Of a stretch of DNA of 64,000 bases, positions 51,981 through 61,600 are shown piece after piece (within the stretch, counting starts at the first letter, position 1; every line of letters starts with the position of its first letter). The notes below the pieces were generated by a model, which saw nothing but the letters and a program-made list of their open reading frames with translations, ran no database searches and was not told the origin of the DNA. The DNA lies in NCBI GenBank assembly GCA_946186505.1, contig CAMHNI010000002.1:124001-188000 (forward strand), given 5' to 3'. The DNA is from an uncultured Prevotellaceae bacterium. GTDB taxonomy: Bacteria > Bacteroidota > Bacteroidia > Bacteroidales > Bacteroidaceae. The position numbers and the translations under genes are program-made.

Positions 51981-54534
51981 CGGGCACCGTTATCTTTTTT
52001 TTGTGCTATTGTTGTGGTGTGTACTTCCGCTGTCGGCTCAGGAGGTGCTCACGGGCTATATCATTGATGCCGACACAGGTGACAGTATCGCCAGGGCCAG
52101 TGTCGTGTATGAGGGTCGTCATGTGGCCACTGTTGCCAACGAGCGGGGCTTTTACCGCATAAGCCGTCATCAGGGATGGAGCCTTACATACAGTGCTGTC
52201 GGCTACAAGAAGCGCACCATCAAAGTAGGCGAGAAGACCCTGGGCCAGCTTAACATCCGTCTGAAGCCCGACCGCCGCCAATTAGGCGAGGTGACCGTCA
52301 AGGCCCGTCGCAACCGCTACAGTCGTAAGAACAATCCCGCTGTGGAATTGATGAAACGGGTAGTGGCGGCCAAGAAGAAGACCGACCTCGACGTCAACGA
52401 CTACTACCAGTACAGTAAATATGAGAAACTGACGTTGGCCCTGAACGACCTGACACCCGACCAGTTGGAGAAGAGCTTCTTCAAGAAGCATCCCTGGCTG
52501 ATAGACCAGATAGAGGTCAGCAAGTTCACCAACAAGCTGACGCTGCCCGTCTCGGTCGATGAAACGGTGTCAAAGAAAGTTTATCGCCGCTCTCCTCATG
52601 CCGAGAAGACCATCATCGAGGGACAGATGTCGAAGGGTGTGAACGACCTTTTCCAGACTGGCGATATCATCAATACCGTTGTGAAAGACGTCTTCACCGA
52701 CGTTGACCTCTATGACGACCAGGTACGGTTGTTGCAACGGCCTTTCACGTCGCCCATCTCCAAGGAGGGACTAAGTTTCTACCGCTATTATATAGAGGAC
52801 ACGCTGCTTGTGGGACGTGACTCGTGCATACACCTGCACTTCCTGCCCAACAACCAGCACGACCGGGGATTCCGTGGCGACCTGTATATCCTGCACGACT
52901 CGACGCTGCACGTGCGCAGCTGCCAGCTGACCTTCCCGAAGCAGAGCAACGTGAACTTCGTTGACAGTATTCAGGTGAACCAGGAATACCAGCAGACGGC
53001 AGACGGTCAGTGGGTGCTCACCCAGAACGACATGGTGACGGTGCTGAAACTCTTCGACTTCTTCCAGGAGAGTGTTGTCGTCACCCGTACTACCCGCCTC
53101 TCGGACTATTCGTTCGATGCACTGCCCGACAAGATGTTCAAAGGTGGCAGCAAAGAAGTCATACATGCCGATGCCGAGATGCGTGACAGTGCCTACTGGA
53201 ACCGTTACCGCACGGTGGAGCTGACACGCAGTGAGAACCGCATGGATAGGTTTATTCACGGTTTCGAGAACATCAAAGGCTTTAAGTTCATCATCCTGGG
53301 TCTGAAGACGCTGATGGAGAACTCGCTGGAGACAGGCACGCCCAACTATATCGACATCTGTCCCATCAACACCATCATCAGCCATAACTTTGTCGATGGC
53401 TGGCGTACCCGACTGAGTCTGAAGACCACGGCCAACCTGAACCGTCACCTCTTCCTCAGCGGCTACTATGCCCACGGCTGGGGCAGCCGTCGTGACTACT
53501 ACAATGCTGAGGCCACGTGGTCGTTCAATGCCAAGAATTACCTGCCCCATGAGTTCCCGCGCCGTACCTTGACCGTTCAGACTTCCCGCGATGTCTGTTC
53601 GCCCGGAGACCACTTTTTGGAGACCGACAAGGATAATGTGTTCATGGCCATGAAGTGGACAAAGGTCGATAAGATGATGTTCTACAACCGCCAGCAAGTC
53701 ACGTTCGAGTATGAGACCGACTGGGGACTGCGTGCTGTTGTCAACGGCAAGCGCGAAGAGAACGAGGGTGCTGGCAAGTTGAGGTTTACGCCCCTGGATG
53801 CTGTCGATACCGACGGTCCTGACGTGAAGATGCGCACCACTGAGGTGACTGCCCGTCTGCGCTTCGCACCCGGCGAGACCTATATCAACAACAAGCTGCG
53901 CCGTCGTATCATCAACCTTGACGCACCGGTATTCAGTCTGGCCCATACCCACGGTTTCGACGGCCTGCTTGACGGCCAGTACAAATACGACTACACCGAG
54001 GCCAGCATCTTCAAGCGCTTCTGGCTTAAAAGCTGGGGCAAGGCTGATGTCTCACTCAAAGGAGGCGTTCAGTGGAACCAGGTGCCTTTCCTGCTGCTAT
54101 TGCATCCGGCTGCCAACCTGTCGTATTTCGCCGCCCAGCGCGAGACGTTCAGCCTGATTAACAACATGGAGTTCATGAACGACCGCTATGCCTCGCTGAT
54201 GGTGACATGGGACCTCTGCGGACGTCTGTTCAATCGCATGCCTGTCATCAAGCGCTGGCACTGGCGTGAGTTTATCGGTGTGCGCACCCTCTGGGGGACT
54301 CTCAGCGACAAGAACAATCCCCTGCTGGCTGAGAATGCCGGCAACGGTCATCTGATGGTCTTTCCCGACGGTGTCAGCGTGATGGACCCCCACAAGCCTT
54401 ACGTAGAGGTGATGGCGGGCATACACAATATATTCAAATTCTTCAACGTTGATTATGTAAGACGTCTGAACTATAACGAGTTGCCTACCAGCTCCAAATG
54501 GGGTATGCGCTACTCATTGTCGCTCACATTCTAA
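51961..54534 (+). CDS. DUF5686-type outer-membrane protein with carboxypeptidase-like N-terminal domain
   Basis: 857 residues from ATG 51961; ATG 51973 (MINGHRYLFFVLLLWCVLPL) would give a more usual signal peptide. A regulatory-like beta domain occupies about residues 28-110 (LTGYIIDADTGDSIARASVV, FYRISRHQGWSLTYSAVGYK). The rest is a membrane-barrel-like protein of the DUF5686 family (NNPAVELMKRVVAAKKKTD, final RYSLSLTF with a terminal aromatic). The function of the family is unknown; a role in outer-membrane biogenesis or transport is only suggested. It overlaps kdgK by 20 bases, although no functional link is obvious. Confidence 0.85.
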   Translation: MSRYMINGHRYLFFVLLLWCVLPLSAQEVLTGYIIDADTGDSIARASVVYEGRHVATVANERGFYRISRHQGWSLTYSAVGYKKRTIKVGEKTLGQLNIRLKPDRRQLGEVTVKARRNRYSRKNNPAVELMKRVVAAKKKTDLDVNDYYQYSKYEKLTLALNDLTPDQLEKSFFKKHPWLIDQIEVSKFTNKLTLPVSVDETVSKKVYRRSPHAEKTIIEGQMSKGVNDLFQTGDIINTVVKDVFTDVDLYDDQVRLLQRPFTSPISKEGLSFYRYYIEDTLLVGRDSCIHLHFLPNNQHDRGFRGDLYILHDSTLHVRSCQLTFPKQSNVNFVDSIQVNQEYQQTADGQWVLTQNDMVTVLKLFDFFQESVVVTRTTRLSDYSFDALPDKMFKGGSKEVIHADAEMRDSAYWNRYRTVELTRSENRMDRFIHGFENIKGFKFIILGLKTLMENSLETGTPNYIDICPINTIISHNFVDGWRTRLSLKTTANLNRHLFLSGYYAHGWGSRRDYYNAEATWSFNAKNYLPHEFPRRTLTVQTSRDVCSPGDHFLETDKDNVFMAMKWTKVDKMMFYNRQQVTFEYETDWGLRAVVNGKREENEGAGKLRFTPLDAVDTDGPDVKMRTTEVTARLRFAPGETYINNKLRRRIINLDAPVFSLAHTHGFDGLLDGQYKYDYTEASIFKRFWLKSWGKADVSLKGGVQWNQVPFLLLLHPAANLSYFAAQRETFSLINNMEFMNDRYASLMVTWDLCGRLFNRMPVIKRWHWREFIGVRTLWGTLSDKNNPLLAENAGNGHLMVFPDGVSVMDPHKPYVEVMAGIHNIFKFFNVDYVRRLNYNELPTSSKWGMRYSLSLTF

Positions 54535-54566
54535 ATAGAAAAAGTAAAATATAAACATAAGTCATT

Positions 54567-55610
54567 ATGAACTACCTTGATAGAAATGAATTCAATTTCG
54601 AGCCAAGCCAGAAGGTGCTTGACGCAGTAAAGAACTTTGATCCAAAGGATTTGTGTTTTTACACCCGCATCTATGACCAGGGCAAGAAAAGTGTCATCAG
54701 CGTTCGTGTTAGTGAGATCTATGGTGTGCCTGAGGAGCAGGTGCTGCTCGCTTATGGCGGTGAGGAAATCCTGAAGAACGCTATTCACTATTTCCTTATG
54801 GAGGGTCAGAACAAGACCATTCTCATTCCCCAGTTCTCGTGGTGGTATTATAATAAGGTGGCCAGTGAGTGCGGCGGATCGTTCGAGATGTATCCCCTGC
54901 ATGAGACAGGCGACACCTTTGCCTACGACATCGATGAGGTCATTGAATACACCAACCGCATACATCCCCGTATGTTGCTGCTGGCATCGCCCAACAATCC
55001 TACGGGCAATAGTCTAAGTAGCGAGGAGATTGGCCGTATCATGGAAAATATCCCTTCAGATACGATGGTGCTCGTCGATGAGGCTTACGCCAGTTTCATT
55101 ACGACTGACACCGATTATATTGCTCCGTTGGTGAACAAGTATTCCAATCTTATCATTTCACGTACGTTGTCTAAGTTCTATGGTCTCCCCGGCCTGCGTA
55201 CAGGCTTTGGCTTCATCGGCAAGGGACATGACCAGTTCCTGAGCTACTCTAACAAGTACTTAGGTTTCAACCGTTTCGCCGAGGCTGTTGCCATAGCTGC
55301 TTTGGAGAGTGATGAGCACTACCGCCATGTTGCCGATGAGATGGAATGGGGACGCCAACTCTACAAGAGCGAGCTCTCTGGTTTGCCCGGTTTCAAGGTC
55401 TATAAGTCTGTGGCCAACTTCATCCTCATCAAGTACCCGTTGGAAATCAAGGAGTCACTGATGGAAGCCTTGAAGATACAGGACTACAAGATCAAGTTCA
55501 TGGGCGACCCGGGACTGGAGTCTTGCCTGCGCATCACACTCGGTCGTCGTGAGCAGACACAAGTAGTTGTAGATACTATTAAACGTGTATTTGAAGAGAG
55601 CAGGAAATGA
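54567..55610 (+). CDS. HisC/CobD-like PLP-dependent aminotransferase family enzyme
   Basis: 347 residues, class I/II fold. The Schiff-base lysine lies in ISRTLSKFYGLPGLRTGFGF, and MLLLASPNNPTGNSLSSEEI and VLVDEAYASFITTD are the usual PLP-contact stretches. Sequence style is closest to histidinol-phosphate aminotransferase or threonine-phosphate decarboxylase. Position 5' of a CDP-alcohol phosphotransferase and a cytidylyltransferase-like gene suggests it makes an amino-alcohol phosphate head group rather than histidine. The next gene overlaps its stop by 4 bases (ATGA). Confidence 0.8.
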   Translation: MNYLDRNEFNFEPSQKVLDAVKNFDPKDLCFYTRIYDQGKKSVISVRVSEIYGVPEEQVLLAYGGEEILKNAIHYFLMEGQNKTILIPQFSWWYYNKVASECGGSFEMYPLHETGDTFAYDIDEVIEYTNRIHPRMLLLASPNNPTGNSLSSEEIGRIMENIPSDTMVLVDEAYASFITTDTDYIAPLVNKYSNLIISRTLSKFYGLPGLRTGFGFIGKGHDQFLSYSNKYLGFNRFAEAVAIAALESDEHYRHVADEMEWGRQLYKSELSGLPGFKVYKSVANFILIKYPLEIKESLMEALKIQDYKIKFMGDPGLESCLRITLGRREQTQVVVDTIKRVFEESRK

Positions 55611-56590
55611 ACGAGAAATACAGAGCAACGCTGAAGTCGTCGGAGACGGAGGACTGGCTTGACCTCCATGTCATCCGCCCATTCTGCTACTATTGCGCCG
55701 TAGCGTTTGCCAAGTTCGACATCCACCCCAACACCGTCACTATCTGGTCGATGGTCATCGGTGCGCTGAGTGCTGTCTTCTTCGGCTGCGGCAGCTTCTA
55801 TTATGGCGGTACGCTGGGACTTGTCTATAACATCATCGGCATTGTACTGCTGATGGTGGCCGACGTGCTCGACTGCACCGACGGACAGCTGGCCCGCATG
55901 ACGGGCAAGAAGAGCCGCATAGGTCGCATACTTGACGGCTTGGCCGGCTTCGCTTGGTTTGTGCCCATCTACGTGGTGCTGGTCTGGCGCTTCTATCAGC
56001 ACCACGACATTGAGTTCGGATGGTTAGGTATTGCCGACACTGAGCAGAATGCTCTGATAGCCACGGCCGTTGTCTTTGTGCTGGGACTTATATCGGGCTT
56101 TATCGGTATGGCCGGACAGCAGCGCCTGGCCGACTACTACATTCAGGTTCACCTGTTCTTCCTGAAAGGTGAGAAAGGGTCTGAGCTTGACAACTCCGTC
56201 CGCCAGCAGGAAATCTATGACAAGATGCCCGCCGATGCTCCCAAATATGAGCGTGTCTTCCAGAAGTCGTATATCGACTATACCAAGAAGCAGGAAGCCG
56301 TGACCCCGCACTTCCAGCGTCTTATGGCAAAGCTGCGTCAGAAGTACGGCTCGACCGACAACATTCCTGCCGAAGTCCGTGAGGAGTTCCGCCAGAAATC
56401 ATTGCCCGTTATTTTCTGGAACGGACTGATGACGTTCAATTTCCGCGAGTCGTGGCTTTTCCTCTTCTGTCTGCTCGACGTTCCTGTCTGTCACTTCCTA
56501 TTCGAGATTGTCGTTATGGGGCTGCTCTGGAAATATGTCAACACCAGGCATGAGAACTTCTGCCGCGAGATGGCCGACAATATTAAATGA
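55607..56590 (+). CDS. CDP-alcohol phosphotransferase family membrane enzyme with altered motif
   Basis: 327 residues with about 6 membrane helices. The family signature is present in ADVLDCTDGQLARM followed by GKKSRIGRILDGLAGF, that is D-x2-DG-x2-AR-x8-G-x3-D, but the last aspartate expected four positions after GRILD is a glycine. A cytoplasmic insertion of about 80 residues (LFFLKGEKGSELDNSVRQQE onward) is larger than in ordinary members. The enzyme would transfer a phospho-alcohol from a CDP-activated donor onto a lipid. The start overlaps the previous stop by 4 bases. The reaction is inferred. Confidence 0.85.
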   Translation: MNEKYRATLKSSETEDWLDLHVIRPFCYYCAVAFAKFDIHPNTVTIWSMVIGALSAVFFGCGSFYYGGTLGLVYNIIGIVLLMVADVLDCTDGQLARMTGKKSRIGRILDGLAGFAWFVPIYVVLVWRFYQHHDIEFGWLGIADTEQNALIATAVVFVLGLISGFIGMAGQQRLADYYIQVHLFFLKGEKGSELDNSVRQQEIYDKMPADAPKYERVFQKSYIDYTKKQEAVTPHFQRLMAKLRQKYGSTDNIPAEVREEFRQKSLPVIFWNGLMTFNFRESWLFLFCLLDVPVCHFLFEIVVMGLLWKYVNTRHENFCREMADNIK

Positions 56591-56591
56591 G

Positions 56592-56624
56592 GAGTGAAAA
56601 GTGAAGAGTGAAAAGTGAGGAGTG
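56592..56624 (+). repeat. Heptad tandem repeat between phosphotransferase and flippase-like genes
   Basis: Units GAGTGAA, AAGTGAA, GAGTGAA, AAGTGAG, and GAGTG leading straight into ATG 56625. Confidence 0.85.
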
Positions 56625-57704
56625 ATGAAGTGGACTAAACAGCGGCTCAACAACCTGTTCTTCTTCGTCGGCGTGCTGGCCTGCGTGGTTATGCTGCTGA
56701 CGTTCGACGTCAGCTTTGTCGAACTGTGGCAGCATCTTTGTCATGCCGGCTACTGGCTCATTCCCATCGTCGGTGTCTGGGTGTTCATCTACGGCATCAA
56801 CGCATGGTCGTGGTACACCATTATCAAGAGTAAGTGCAGGGCCGACGGCGAGCATGTCGGTTTCTGGCGTGTCTATCGTCTCACTATCACGGGCTATGCC
56901 TTGAACTACGCCACACCGGTCGGCGGACTGGGCGGTGAACCCTACCGCATCATGGAACTGTCGAAGGATGTCTCCACGCAGCATGCCACCTCGTCGGTCA
57001 TTCTCTATGCCATGATGCACTTCTTCGCCCATTTCTGGTTCTGGTTCTCCAGCATCTTCATCTATCTGGCTCTGGCTGCCGTCGGCGACCTGCCCATCAA
57101 CACAGCCATCGGAACGGTTTTAGGCATCATCATCCTGTTCTGTCTGGTGGCGTTCTACGTCTTCTCGCGAGGCTACCGCAAGGGACTTGTCGTGAAGGGC
57201 ATACGCTGGGTAGGCCACATTCCAGGACTCAAAGGGTGGAGCACACGCTTCTCGGAGCGTCATGCCGAAGCCATGCATAACATTGACGAGCAGATAGCCG
57301 CCTTGCACGCCGAGGACAAACGGGCTTTTTACAAGAGTCTGTTGCTGGAGTACCTCTCGCGCATCGTACAGAGTAGCGAGGTGCTGTTCATGCTGCTGCT
57401 CTTCGGCATCGACAACGGCGGCGGCTTCTCGGGCGTGCTCATCACCTACCTGCACTCTATCCTCATCGTGTCGTTCACCACGCTCTTTGCCAATCTCATC
57501 GGTTTCCTGCCCATGCAGCTCGGTGTGCAGGAGGGTGGTTTCGTGCTCTCTATTGCCGCCCTCGGCCTTTCGGCTGCCCTCGGCATCTTTGTCAGTATCA
57601 TCTGTCGCGTCCGTGAAATCATCTGGATAGCCATCGGCATGGCCATTATGCGACTGCCAGACCAAAGAGGTGATAAATCGTTAATCGAAAATCGTAAATC
57701 GTAA
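56625..57704 (+). CDS. Lysylphosphatidylglycerol-synthase-type flippase-like membrane protein
   Basis: 359 residues from ATG 56625 with about 7-8 membrane helices (FFFVGVLACVVMLLTFDVSF first). Family stretches are TPVGGLGGEPYRIMELSKD and a GFLPMQLGVQEGGFVLSI-type C-terminal signature. The family (PF03706 type) is a lipid-flippase or synthase transmembrane domain without the catalytic lysyl-transfer domain. It probably acts on the lipid made by the preceding phosphotransferase. The last residues (DKSLIENRKS) are encoded by a heptad repeat. Confidence 0.85.
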   Translation: MKWTKQRLNNLFFFVGVLACVVMLLTFDVSFVELWQHLCHAGYWLIPIVGVWVFIYGINAWSWYTIIKSKCRADGEHVGFWRVYRLTITGYALNYATPVGGLGGEPYRIMELSKDVSTQHATSSVILYAMMHFFAHFWFWFSSIFIYLALAAVGDLPINTAIGTVLGIIILFCLVAFYVFSRGYRKGLVVKGIRWVGHIPGLKGWSTRFSERHAEAMHNIDEQIAALHAEDKRAFYKSLLLEYLSRIVQSSEVLFMLLLFGIDNGGGFSGVLITYLHSILIVSFTTLFANLIGFLPMQLGVQEGGFVLSIAALGLSAALGIFVSIICRVREIIWIAIGMAIMRLPDQRGDKSLIENRKS

Positions 57705-57731
57705 ATCGAAAATCGTAAATCGTAAATAGTA
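57676..57731 (+). repeat. Heptad tandem repeat spanning gene end and next start
   Basis: Eight units of AATCGWA type (AATCGTT, AATCGAA, AATCGTA and variants) begin inside the flippase-like gene, supply its stop codon and end 2 bases before ATG 57734. Confidence 0.9.
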
Positions 57732-57733
57732 AG

Positions 57734-58462
57734 ATGGTTGGAGTAATTCTTGCTGCGGGAATGGCGAAGCGCCTGCGCCCGCTTACCGACACCAAACCCA
57801 AATGCCTGCTGGAAGTGGCAGGCCGTACATTACTGGAGCGCACGGTCGATGCCATGTGTCAGGCTGGCATCAGTGAGTTCGTTGTCGTCACCGGTTACCG
57901 TGCCGACCAGATCACCGACTTCCTCACTGCTCATTATCAGGACCTTGTTTTCCATTTCCTTCACAATGCCGACTACGAGCACAACAACAACATCTACTCG
58001 CTATGGATGTCGATGCAGGTGGTGCGCGGACGTGAGTTCCTGCTGATGGACAGCGACATACTCTGCGACCCGCAGGCCGTCGTCCGCATTGCCGGCGAGC
58101 CGGAGTCGGCACTGGCTGTCAACCGCCATGAGTTGGGCGAGGAGGAAATGAAGGTGGTGGTCGATGCTGACCAGCATATCACCGAGATTTCTAAGACCTG
58201 CCGTCCTGAGGACGCTATGGGTGAGAGCGTCGGTATTGAGCATATCACCGCAAGCTACAGCGAGGCATTGGCTTGCGAACTGGACCAGATGATTCTGCAG
58301 GAAGGGCTCATTGACATTTTCTACGAGCGTGCTTTCGAGCGGCTTATCCCGCAGGGCCACACTTTCCGTGTGGTCGATACCACCAATTACTTCTCCTACG
58401 AGCTGGACACTCCCGAGGATTTCCAGCGTGCCCAGGAGCTGATGCCAGCATCGCTTCGCTAA
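57734..58462 (+). CDS. Nucleotidyltransferase, phosphocholine-cytidylyltransferase (LicC)-like
   Basis: 242 residues. The nucleotide-binding stretch GVILAAGMAKRLRPLTDTKP and the KCLLEVAGRTLLERT follow-on are typical. LLMDSDILCDP supplies the metal aspartates, and a C-terminal FYERAFERLIPQGHTFRVVDTTNYFSYELDTPEDFQ-like region (seen as NYFSYELDTPEDFQRA) matches LicC-type enzymes. It would activate a phospho-alcohol with CTP for the phosphotransferase at 55607. It is the last gene of the four-gene head-group operon and is followed by a terminator. Confidence 0.85.
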   Translation: MVGVILAAGMAKRLRPLTDTKPKCLLEVAGRTLLERTVDAMCQAGISEFVVVTGYRADQITDFLTAHYQDLVFHFLHNADYEHNNNIYSLWMSMQVVRGREFLLMDSDILCDPQAVVRIAGEPESALAVNRHELGEEEMKVVVDADQHITEISKTCRPEDAMGESVGIEHITASYSEALACELDQMILQEGLIDIFYERAFERLIPQGHTFRVVDTTNYFSYELDTPEDFQRAQELMPASLR

Positions 58463-58512
58463 AGCGCAGGGGCGGTTTTCTGCGTTTTACAAGTTATCAG
58501 ACGTAAACGATT

Positions 58513-58558
58513 GCGTGAGATATAGGTAGTACATGCCTTAACTCTCACGCTTTTTTTG
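58513..58558 (+). terminator. Terminator after the head-group operon
   Basis: GCGTGAG at 58513-58519 pairs with CTCACGC at 58544-58550, followed directly by TTTTTTTG. The loop is long (24 bases). Confidence 0.65.
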
Positions 58559-58566
58559 TAATTTTG
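58559..58566 (+). promoter_or_regulatory. -7 element upstream of the giant secreted protein
   Basis: TAATTTTG matches TAnnTTTG and lies 56 bases before ATG 58623. No convincing -33 element is seen at the expected distance. Confidence 0.5.
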
Positions 58567-58622
58567 CAAGCGATTTCGACTAAAACAGAATGACGGTAAT
58601 TATTAACTAAAACAATACATTT

Positions 58623-61600
58623 ATGAAGTACAAACTTTTACGTTTTTCCCTGCTGAGTATCCTGGCGATGCTTTGGGGAGGTTTTATCCCTTTATGGGCG
58701 GCTGAAGCCACTGGAACCATTACATTTGGTACTAACAATGTCAAGATTAACAGTTCATCTGTAACAGGAGATGATAGTCAGGGTAATACTTGGACTATTA
58801 CTACTGAGGGAACAACGTCCTTTACTACTAACGCAACCTATTATCAGGTAGGGTCAAGTAGCAAACCTGCCACCAGCATTACTTTTACGACTACCTTGCC
58901 TCAGGCTGTAAACGTTAAAAGTATCAGTGCAAAGTTTGGCGGTTTTAGCGGTACGGCTGGCAGTGTGACACTTAAAGTTGATGAAACCAGTGTTGGCACA
59001 GGACAACTCAATGGTACGTCAGACGTAACAGTATCTTCCACAATCAGTGGAACTGGAACTGTTTTGACAGTTAGCGTCACGGGTATTGCGAAAGGTGTTA
59101 AGTGCTATAACATCAGTTATACTTATGATGACCCTCTCACGGCAACGACCCTGACATTGGGCGACCATCAGGAGCTGGTCTATGTTGGTCAGTCTGTTGA
59201 TTTGCCAACGGCAACGGTAGCAGCAGACGGAACTCCCGTCAGTGGAGCAGAAGTGACTTGGAGTAGTTCCGATGAGTCTGTTGCAAAAATAGAAGGACAG
59301 ACAATCAAAGGTTTAGCGGAAGGTACTACAACCATCAAGGCTGTTTATGCCGGTGATGCTACTTATGCATCAAGTGTTGCCACTTACGAGGTGAAAGTTG
59401 AGGAAGCCTTGACCAATCCATACACATATACTTTCGAGAAAAAGATTTTCGAACAGACCTTACAGACAGAGAAACTGAAGGCTGTAAATTGGACGGTCGA
59501 ATCTAATGGCGACTTCTGGAACTATGACAAAACGAAAGGCCAACAGTTTGGTAGTGGTAACATACCTGCCAAGGAACTGACGCTGAGTACTTCAGACATT
59601 CCCGGAACCATCACCAGCGTAAAGATTAATACCAGTGGAGCAAACGATATTGCTGCTACTGTCGGTGTGACAGTCGGTGGAAAAGCTTTTAACTATGGGA
59701 GTGAGACCACAGCCTCTTTGACGGCAACTGCGACTGACTATGAATTCACTGGCTCTGCCTCTGGCGAAATCAAAATCAGCTATGCGCAGACATCTTCGAA
59801 AGCCATTTATATCAAGTCGATAGAGGTGACGTATAGCACTGAGGAACCTGCAGGCTTCCGCGACTTCGCCGTGAACCTGACTAATGCTGATGCCATTCCT
59901 ACCACCAATACCAACTTTGGTGTGAAGGTGGCCGAGGACGGCTCATACACTGCTGTCGCTGCCGACGATGCTACAGCCAACTTCACCGTCAGTGCCAATA
60001 GATTCAATGACGCACAGCACGGCTGGGTGGACTGTGTGTTCACTGTTCCCGTTGAGGGTGCCGTGAAGATTGAGCTGGGCGACTGCCAGTATGGGGCTCA
60101 GAGTGGTACTATCGTTGATGCCGAGGGTAACTCGACAGACATCAAGGCCAATGCCACGAAGAAGTGCTGGGATAAAAATGCTCCTAACGATAACGTTGTC
60201 GTTGCCTACTACGCAGGCACATCGGCAACGACTCTGACCATTACCTATAACGGCTATAGCCCGTTCATTGCCGTGACGAGCATCGACCCGTCGCAGATTC
60301 CCAACGAAGCCACGTTGACCTTCAATGTGGCTGCCGCTGGTGCTGAGGGGCTGGCTCCCGCTGCCCAGAAGGTGGAGATTGGTTCTACCGTCACCATCCC
60401 AGCCAACACCACTTTATATAAAGAGGGCTACACACTGACCGCTTGGACCGACGGTTCAACCGATTACACCGCTGGCCAGCAGGTGACCGTTAGCGAAGAT
60501 ATGACGCTGACACCAGTGTTCACGGAGAATACCGTGACGTTTGCTGACCGTACCGCCGAGACAACACTCGTCTGGCAATTTGGCGAGAAGAACGGAGCCG
60601 GAACGCTGAACGCTCAGGGAAAGAAGACCATCCTCGTCACGCAGGCCACCATCGGTGAGGCTGTCATCGACGTGAAGATGGACATCGACGCCACTAACGG
60701 CAAAATTAACAACGTAGGCCGTGGCGACCAGTGGGCACAGTGCAACGACGGCACTATCCTCACCATCCCCGCCTATAAGGGCACTGCTGTTTCGTTCGAC
60801 TCCTATAGCAATGCAACAGGCACCACCATCGGCGGTGCTGATGCAGTGAATAAGGCTGCCACCTACGACGGTACTGCCGAGACACTCGACATCTTGGCCA
60901 AGGGTATGGATTATATCGCCAGCGTTACGGCTGTCTATCCAGTCCCTGCTGCTGAGGAAGAGAAATTCGTCGATATCAAGGCCGACTTCACCAACGGTTC
61001 ATTCTTCACGGCTGAAGAGACGAGCGTCACTACGGCTGGTCTGAAGATGAACGAGGACGGCACGTTCACTCGCGTGGCTGCCGATGATGCTACGGCCAAT
61101 GCCGTCATCACCGGTAAGTATCACAGCGACCAGCACGGACTGGCCAACTTCTCCGCTACTGTCAAGGTGCTGGGTACCGTCAAGGTGTCAATGGGTAGCT
61201 GCGCATGGGGCGGCGATGTCACCGTGAAGAATGCCGAGGGGCAGACTGTAGCTACATTCAATACCAATAACGGTGCCTGCTGGAGCAACAGCAAACCCGA
61301 GGAGAACGTCCTCTTTGCTTATTATAAGGTGAACGAGCCAACGACGCTGACTATCAGTGGCGGCAGCTATACACCGTACTTTGCCGTGGAGGCTGTCAGC
61401 CCCGAGCTGATTCCTAACGACGTGAAGTTCGTGTTCGATATTGCTGGTGCCGGTGCTGAGGGCGTTGCTCCTGAGACCGAGACCGTTGCTATCGGCAAGA
61501 ACTACACCCTGCCGAAGAACTTTACTCTCTACAAGGAGGGCAGCACGCTGACCGGCTGGACCGACGGCACAAATACATACGCTCCTGGTGACACCATTGT

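Noticed and set aside
57676..57731. Heptad array considered as a CRISPR or riboswitch
   Set aside because: Pure tandem 7-mers without spacers and too simple for a folded ligand-binding RNA.
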